NCBI GenBank assembly: GCA_035578155.1
Contig: JAPWDM010000006.1
Span: 18,430,305-18,494,304, forward strand
Direction of reading: 5' to 3'
From: Brachynemurus nebulosus
Taxonomy: Eukaryota; Arthropoda; Insecta; Neuroptera; Myrmeleontidae
Length of the DNA: 64,000 nt
Below the pieces are notes generated by a model. It was given only the letters and a program-made list of their open reading frames with translations, ran no database searches and was not told where the DNA came from. This document shows, piece after piece, positions 56,793 to 64,000 of the stretch (within the stretch, counting starts at the first letter, position 1; every line of letters begins with the position of its first letter). The translations under genes were made by a program, and so were the position numbers.

Positions 56793-58239
56793 GGGGAGAC
56801 AGGGGCTAGTATTAATGGGGGTAGGTATTAACAGGCCAATTTAAGCCAAAATATACACGAACAAAGTGGATGTTATACTATATATCATTTATATGTTTAA
56901 ATTGTCACTTCAATGATGATTACTAAGGTTGAGTTATCAGTTATAATTAGAATTAGAATAATGTCAAATAAATAGTTCAAGACTAATTATTATTAATAAG
57001 TAAATATTTTTTAATATATAAATTAAATTATTAATTATTTTGTTGAGTTGATAATTTTTAATATCATTATTGTTAATTAATAAAGACTGATTAACTGTTG
57101 CCTCAGAAAAAAATTAATGATTAACTGAAATTAAGCAAAGATAAAGATAATTCTAAAATAAGAATTTTCCACGTCAAATTGATTGCTTTCTGTGTCAAAA
57201 TGATTGCCACAATCTGATCTATGTCAAATTGATTGATGTGATAATAAAAACTTTAAGTATGACACTTTGTTTTATTTTCTGGACATATTTATAAAATATT
57301 ATCATAATCACATTAAAGCTCTATTGTTAATACTTACCCCAAGTTGGTTAAAAGTTCCCCAAAAGTGGGGTAAGTATCAAGAAGCACATTTTTTTAAAAT
57401 GGGTTTTCGGTAGAAAATACAATGGATATGTGAGTTTTCATAATTTTAAAGGTTCTTTAACTAAAGCTACTTTTAATTTAAAGTCGACTTTATTTTTAGC
57501 ATTGTTTTACAATGATCAGGTCTGCTTACTTTTGTTAAAGGACTTTTAAGTGTTGCATGGATAAAACGAACTATGAATGATCGTAGCCAATCTTATATTT
57601 TAAAAAAGTAACTATAGAAACGAAAATATCAACATGACTGAATTTCAAAAAATACGCATTTCACTCATTTTTCTATTGCCAGTGAGACTGAAATAGAAAA
57701 CTACATTATTCCTTTTTAAAAGAAATTTATCATAAATACAATGAATCATAAAAGAAATCGCGGGTAACCCAGAAATCGTTCAGCCAGTTTAGCCCAAAAG
57801 GAATATTAATCCAAGACGTAAATAATCAAAAATATTATTGAAAATAAGCAAACAAATAAAATTTTTATTTTATTTATTTAAGGTACAAATATTTTATAGA
57901 AAAATTATGCTTATAAACAAAATTCAATGATAATAATCAGCAATAACAAATATGTTAAAGCTGACTTTAAGCAGTAAAAGTCGAGATAATTCTTACTTTA
58001 GTTTAAAGTCAACTTTTACACTAACGGGGCTTTAAATTTGATTGTAAAACAGTACCAAAAATAAAATCAGTTTGAAAGTTGGCTTTAGTGTTAAAGTCGG
58101 CTTTAAATGTGAATGTAAAACCGGCCGATAGACAGATAGTTGATGCTTCATGAGGTTTACAAGAAAAATCTCTAACTAGTTTCATTTCCGTTAAATTAAT
58201 AAAACAGTAAAATCTGTTAGTACATGCCCCTGTCTCCCC
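56793..58239. mobile_element. TA-flanked element with ggggagacaggggc termini
   Basis: Inverted termini GGGGAGACAGGGGCTAGTA and its reverse (imperfect after GGGGC) at 58239, with TA on both sides (56791-56792, 58240-58241). It contains the reversed MITE 57441-58127. A 'ttaccccaagtt ... ccccaaaagtggggtaag' inverted pair occurs at 57338-57375. No transposase recognised. Confidence 0.72.
57441..58127 (-). mobile_element. ACGGCCGGTTTTACATT MITE, copy 2 (reversed)
   Basis: Reverse complement of 22106-22827 over nearly its full length (for example 'gcgggtaacccagaaatcg' and 'tggataaaacgaactatgaa'). One terminus (ccggccg) is intact at 58127. The other has lost its last 20 bases or so. Confidence 0.8.
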
Positions 58240-58241
58240 TA

Positions 58242-58330
58242 CATATTCTGTTTACGGATTATTAATAACTTATTATATAGTCCAGATTCAGAGAAGAGTT
58301 GAGTGGTCAAAATTTTTTGCTCGGAATACA
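58242..58330. other. Spacer between elements
   Basis: Nothing recognised. Confidence 0.5.
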
Positions 58331-58398
58331 TACGAGGGTAAGGTGAAAATTCTCGGTTTGACAATGAACGACTGAAATTTTCAAATTTTCAAATAATT

Positions 58399-58586
58399 TC
58401 ATTTTTCTGTATAATCTCCCTTGACTTTAACACACTTGGTCCAGCATTTTCCCAAAATCAGTATTTTTTCCAAGAAGTAAAAACTTGAAAGGTTGTGAAA
58501 ATATTCATCTACGATCCTCTTAACTTTTTCGTTGGACGCGAAGCGCTTCCCAGAAACAAATTTCTTCAAGTTTGGGAACAAATAGA
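58399..58586 (-). pseudogene. mariner transposase, C-terminal remnant (minus strand)
   Basis: About 62 residues: FPNLKKFVSGKRFASNEKVK, RIVDEYFHNLSSFYFLEK and a C-terminal CWTKCVKVKGDYTEK before the TGA at 58399-58401. 'FP.LKK.L.GKRF.SNEEV...V..YF..L' and '.W.KC....GDY.EK' are characteristic of mariner transposase C-termini. The frame is open here, but all catalytic aspartates lie in the missing part. Both inner and outer sequences belong to the element. Confidence 0.88.
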
Positions 58587-58587
58587 A

Positions 58588-58694
58588 GTTAAGAGGGTCG
58601 TAGATGAATATTTTCACAGCCTTTCGAACTCTTACTGGACCAAAAACGCTGGATCAAATGTGTTGAAGTCAAGGGAGATTATATAGAAAAATAA
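58588..58694 (+). pseudogene. mariner transposase, inverted second C-terminus (plus strand)
   Basis: VKRVVDEYFHSLSNSYW, then a frameshift, then RWIKCVEVKGDYIEK and TAA (58692-58694). It mirrors the last part of the minus-strand copy, so both ends of the element encode a mariner C-terminus. Confidence 0.82.
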
Positions 58695-58760
58695 AATCTT
58701 TTCTTAACTGAAAATTGCAGTCTTTCATTGCCAGGCCGAGAATTTTTCACCTTACCCTCG

Positions 58761-61700
58761 TCTTTCTTATCATAAAAACTGAAACCGATTTAAACTGAAA
58801 CTGCTTATACGAATGAATTTTTAAAATTTGTTTCAAATTCTTTGGTACAATATCAACAATAAGGGTTCTTCATTTTTTGCCATAAAATTGATATCTCCAA
58901 AGATATAGATATTTATAATTTTAAAAAAAATCGTGATTTTATTTGATTTCAAATCGCTATATAACTATACTAAAAAATATGAAAAATTATTCAAATAATT
59001 TTTTTCATATACTTTGATCTTTATGAATGAAATGCCTCAGTAAAAATTTCAATTTTGAAATTAGAAATAGTACTTAGAAATACTCTAAAAAGTACCTCAT
59101 ACACAATGAATTGTGAATAATGTTAATATTAGAGATGTGAAACTGATTATAACTGATACCACTAAAAAAGAAATTTTCAGATAAATATTGACGTAAAAAT
59201 TAAAAAATATACCAAACAGAAGTCTTCAAACTGTAAAATGCTACTTTTATACCTTATTCAAAAAGAAAAAAAATCGATAGTCTCTCTTTGTATAAAGTTT
59301 TTCGAAAATATTTTTCAAACGAAATTAACTTCAGCATTCATTCTTCTCTCAGCTACTCTCACTTCATTTTCATTACCACATCACAACACAGTACGGAAAC
59401 AAAAAAGCGAGAAAGGAAAGGTAAAAATTGCCGGAAGACATCTATTGTTGTTAATTTAAAATTCCCCTTTTTTGTGAAAGTTTATCCCCACGGAAGAGAA
59501 TATAATATAGAAAAAAATAAATAAGAAAATAAGAGGAAACATTGGATATTTTTTAAGTATAGGCTGATCTTCAAATTTAATATTTACTAATCAGAACAAA
59601 ACGAAAAATCTTGAAAATGTTTACCATTATTATTGTGGACCAACCTGTATATATTAAAATATTCAGACAGAATATTGAGTATCCAATTTTAAAAATATGT
59701 ATATTGTAGCATAATATTAAAATCCCCTGTGTGGATATTTTTTTTTAAATGTAACATTATAACGCATAACGACCTTAATCAAAAAAATAAGAAGATACAA
59801 AATAAAAATTATGTATTAAATTTATCGAAGCATTCATTACTGAATGTGAGATATTCGCTTACCATCAAATAAACAAAATTTTCCGCCGAGTAAAACTGCT
59901 TTTCTACCGTGTTAAATACATCTTTACGGGAAACAAGTTCGAGATTAGCCCGATGAAGTGGTGACCGTCGATTTTTAAACTCATTTTCGTTTATTTTAAA
60001 TCATACCAAAACTATGGAACTAGAAATTTTCACAATTTTCCGCTGGCACGTATATTGGGAAACTGCCATGTCTAACACAACATTTGAACAAAAACAACTT
60101 AATTATTATTCTGTTTGTAAAAATTTTTGTACATAGAAAAAAAGGCGTATTTATTTATATTACGACCTTGTATTAAATTTTTTCACGTTTTGCATTTAAA
60201 ACGATTAAAAGTAACAATTCGTTCCAACAGGTAATGTATCATAATTTTTATGTAATTAAAATGAATATAATTTAAGTTGAAAGTGATCATTATCTCAGGT
60301 GGTGGTCGAACAGTTTAAGCTGGAGTTGCCAGTGGTTGGTGCTACAAAACACAAGTACCTAAAGAGCTTATCATTTGCACTTCATATTGCCGCTTTTTTT
60401 TCTATTTAAACTGTAGCGTGATAACGACTACAGAGCAGCGCCTACGTAATTTTGATATTATCAATACTATAAAATATATCGGATGAGATGAGCCAAGCGA
60501 TTCAATTTCTCCGAGAATAAAAATAAAGTTGTAATAATAATTAAAATTATTATAAAAAGTAATTGAAACGGGCAAGTTCAGTTAATATTTTCTGGCATTT
60601 CCTTGTAATTTTGTAGAAATTTTGATACTTTTTTTCAAAGTTTTTAATTTTTTTTCCAAGGTTCGGACGCTAGAAAAATATGCATCAAAGGTCTTACCAA
60701 ATTTGGAAGCAATCAGTTAGCATTCGATATTTTATGCTGATCAAGCTGAAAAAAGTAGTTTCGAAAAAAAACGCCTTTAAAGTTTTGAATAAAATTTTAT
60801 GTGACCACAACAGTCTATGTTGCTTGAAGACTGAAGCTAAATTGATTACCAAACTAAACTAAATCTGTGATAAAAAAATAAACTAATCTGATAATAATTA
60901 TGATTTTATGAATAAGCAGACTTTAAAGGTTATGTTATAACTTTTATTTTGTTAGAATTAATAAAATTATTTTGAATTTAGGGTCATTTAAAGTCGTATT
61001 TTTTGGAAGAAAAGGATTTTTGAAGCTTTATTTTTGCAAATTGTAGTATTTAACTATCGGAATATGTTTATTAAACCTAATTTTGATATATCGAAATTTC
61101 ATAAGAAAGTGCTCAGTTGTTTTCAAAATTATTACGATTTTTCATAACGCGCAAAAAGTAGGAAGTTCCGGTTTCCTACCAGATAGTAAGTGGGTGAGGG
61201 AGGGGTAAGATATGTTTAGCTACCTTTTCATTTCAACCGATGCATCAACTATACTTTATTGATATCTCATTTAATAAATAGCCGTTACTCCTTAAAATAC
61301 TGGGAATTTTTACAATTTTCTTTTGAGGGCATTTCTTAAAAAGCTAACCTAGAATACCATCTCAGCTAATTAAAAATGCACAAAATAAAAATATACTTTA
61401 TAAAAGAAAGTGCTCAAAGTAACTCTTTGAAATGTCCAACCTCCAATAGTAGCAATCTAAATTAATTGTTAAAAAGCTTGTTATTTCAAAATGTTTTTAT
61501 CCAAATTTTTTTATTTACTTTATAATATCTCTTTTAGATTACTAAATTTTCTATATACCTAAATTAATTATTTTATTCTCCTTTAAACCATATAATTTAT
61601 TATTTAATTAAACCGTATTTTTTAAACAAAAAAATCTTATCAAATTACAAAATCTGATTAATTAATATTTTAATTTTATAGCAATCTTTTAAATGATTTA

Positions 61701-64000
61701 TTTATACATAAAATACGGGGAATATTCTTTCACAGATATCTATATATGTACATAAAATTTTCATGATATTGAATTAATTAAGTCAGTATACCTTCCTCTT
61801 CAGAGCAAATTCATCCGAAAAAAAATTAAAATTCATTATCAAGTCATCGTTAAAAATTAATTATTGACTATAAAATATTAATAAATGTTTTCAACATCAA
61901 CAAGTTTTAGTTGAATCATTGTGTACTTGAGACATTTAATGTTATTATGGGTATATTAAAGTTGCTACAATTTTTTATTGTATAATGTATATACTTTAAC
62001 AGATCGCGTTTTTGATAAACGTAAAATATTTTATATATATTTTTATATTGGAATGGACGTACGTACGGTAAGAACACTAGTGGCGGATCAATTATAAATG
62101 AAAGGCGAACAATGGTTACCTATTTTAATGTGAAAGTGAGTTTGTTTGTATGTTTGTCTCTGTTTCACGTTTCAATAGCTTGACGAATCAAGTTGAAACT
62201 TTGAATAGGGCATTGCTGAGGGAACCGAGAAGGATACAGGATACTTTTTATTCTCGAAGAACATTTGATTCTTGCAGGAAATTACGATAGTTATGATAGA
62301 GTGATTTTCCAAGACGTCACTGCTTGAATTCAATAGGCATTTTGTTGTTATAATGTCAAAATGCAAGTATATATACATTTTGTAAATGTTATTTTTTTTT
62401 TTTTTTGTAAAATATAAAATACTGCATCATTTTTTCTTAATATTAAGTATTTTATTATAGGTTGAGGTGCTTTAAGCGACATGCACTGGTATCAGATTTG
62501 TTTCTGAAAAGTATAATAGTAATTTTCTATAAGAATATATTTGTAAAAAGCTCCTATAACTATAAGAATATATTTAATGATATTATTTGAAAATGTGTAA
62601 TCATTTAATGTGTCTGCGTTACTATGAGGGTTAATTTCGTGATATTTTCGTACAAGATATTTGAAATAATTCATTTTAAATTTCAATATTTTGCAAAGTT
62701 TAAAAAAATTACGATCAAGGAATTACGATAATGCCCAACATTCGTATACGATTTTCCGTCCACTTATTTCTCCCGTCCAATTTTTTGAGATTTAACTAAA
62801 ATTTTTCCAGCCTTTTCAGTATTGGTATCGAGTTGTAGTATTTTTTTTTTTATTTTTTTTTTAAATTAATACCCGTCAATGTGAAAAATTTTCAAAAAGG
62901 AATCATTATCACTGGACTATTAGTTTTGCCTTCATAGCCAAAAACAGGTGGAGCCTCTACTCTAAATAATTACCTTCATTTTAAAAGGTCTTTCTAACGA
63001 TGAGGTACATGGAATTATTTCTGGAGTTACTTATGAATAAGGAAAATTTTATTTAATTTCTAGCATTTACTCTTTGATTTGGACTTGAATTTTTGGATGA
63101 TGTGTTTTATACATAAAATATGTAATAATACTAAAGACCATTTTCTCTGCTTTAAATTTTTTTTTGAAATTTTCGAAAATTTGGCAGCCTGCATCTCCGA
63201 AAGTTACCGACACCACCTAATCAAAACAACTTTAATTGAGTGTTCTTAGCAATTGCTTTGTATCTTCAGTATCTTTTTCAAATTTTTTGCATTCACAGTC
63301 GAAAAGTTATTCATGGAGGGACAAAAGCTTCACATTGAAATCCGATATTTCGCAAATGGGATCCAAAAATAAGTCCTTTCTCATGTACAGGGACTACCAC
63401 AGTAGCAGCTCCTGTGTCAGTAATACACGGACCCCGAACTATCGGGGTCCCAACATGTGCAAGTAAAAATTTTTTCTTTGTGTAATTTTTTTTTAAAAAT
63501 TTTTCAAAAAGAACTCCAAGAAATTTCGGTATGTGGCTCGTTCAATATATGACAGATATGACGAACTTATATCGGTTTCGATATTTCGATCTTCGAAACC
63601 CTAAAAACAAAAATGAACTGTATAACATGATAAACTTGTTGCTCGGCGTGCACTTGAAAATGATGACATTATGTACATTACAAGTGGTGAAGTGGTTGGT
63701 TCATTGTCGTTTGGTTTGTGGTGTCTTCGTGTCTTGTATCTTGAATACACTCTACTCGCATACTGTTGTCTTCGTGACCGATAAATAAGCAAAGCAATAT
63801 ACCTACAAACGACCGGGTTGAAGAATATATTGTAGTTTAGTCAATTCACTAGTGCTCCAATATCCATTCACGTTAATGCATTATGTATTTATTGTACAAG
63901 TCGTGATAAGGATAGTTGTGTGTAGGATCAGAATCAGATGTGCAATGACCATCTATCACAAGTTACCACGAAACCAGTAGACCAGATTCAGATCTTATTC
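58761..64000. other. 5.2 kb of mostly anonymous AT-rich sequence
   Basis: No gene could be defended. The ORFs at 59238-59524 and 63236-63466 have unremarkable composition and no family likeness. A stretch at 62090-62250 ('gtttgtttgtatgtttgtct', 'gaggatacaggatactttt'-like wording) resembles a degraded insect interspersed repeat. Poly-T at about 62390-62406. Confidence 0.45.
63429..63450. repeat. Perfect GC-rich hairpin (9-bp stem, 4-nt loop)
   Basis: GGACCCCGA, loop acta, TCGGGGTCC. It is GC-rich against an AT-rich background. No T-run follows immediately, so it is not a convincing terminator. Confidence 0.85.

Larger units (their letters stand above)
58333..58760. mobile_element. mariner deletion derivative, foldback form
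   Basis: Termini CGAGGGTAAGGTGAAAATTC and, in reverse at 58760, CGAGGGTAAGGTGAAAAATT. TA precedes the left end (58331-58332); the right flank reads TC. The interior consists of the 3' end of a mariner transposase gene on the minus strand plus an inverted copy of the last part on the plus strand. Confidence 0.85.

Noticed and set aside
63429..63450. Rho-independent terminator
   Set aside because: The hairpin is perfect, but the sequence is eukaryotic and no T-run follows directly.

Overview
This 64 kb window reads as AT-rich (by eye roughly 70 % A+T) animal nuclear DNA, most probably from an insect. The evidence is indirect: Tc1/mariner, pogo-like, hAT, PIF/Harbinger and piggyBac-type elements with intact target-site duplications (TSDs), Helentron/DINE-like elements with internal (TA)n tracts, tRNA-derived SINEs, and short GACA/CAGA-tailed retroelement-like sequences of a kind common in insect genomes. 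I cannot name the species. No complete host protein-coding gene could be recognised. Nearly all ORFs are short, AT-rich or repeat-derived, so the window is best read as intergenic DNA or the inside of a very large intron. The only convincing protein homology is to broken transposases.

Layout. 0-5 kb: Helentron/DINE-like copies and a hAT MITE filled with GTCTTG hexamers. 5-13 kb: mostly anonymous DNA plus two hairpin-bearing repeat families. 13-15.4 kb: a Charlie-like hAT deletion derivative, then a cluster of tRNA-Thr-like SINEs arranged head to head as very large palindromes. 17-23 kb: a foldback, a DINE-like copy split by a MITE in its TA tract, a hAT element built on ATCGATGTT repeats with a transposase C-terminal remnant, and a MITE inside one unit of a tandem duplication (the other unit is an empty site). 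25-32 kb: another GTCTTG hAT MITE, a hAT MITE nested in a Harbinger MITE, an 82-bp-arm hairpin, a Tc1 remnant and one more SINE copy.

32-50 kb: two copies of a retroelement-like repeat with a 147-bp internal tandem unit, a 22/32-bp minisatellite, a TTAA-flanked piggyBac-type element, a Harbinger deletion derivative with transposase sequence, a third GTCTTG element, a pogo-like element, and a dispersed repeat of about 280 bp. 50-64 kb: two further TSD-flanked elements, a Tc1 element with an inverted second copy of its transposase 3' end, a TA-flanked element carrying a nested MITE, a mariner whose 3' end is duplicated in inverse, then about 5 kb of featureless AT-rich DNA.

The genes do not form a pathway. 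The shared theme is architectural. Several unrelated transposon classes (SINE, Tc1, mariner) have independently become inverted duplications of one of their own ends. Several hAT MITEs are filled with copies of short motifs. The least expected signals are the SINE palindromes, the motif-filled hAT MITEs and the 80/82-matched hairpin at 29341-29512. All of these are hypotheses from reading the sequence and have not been tested by database search.
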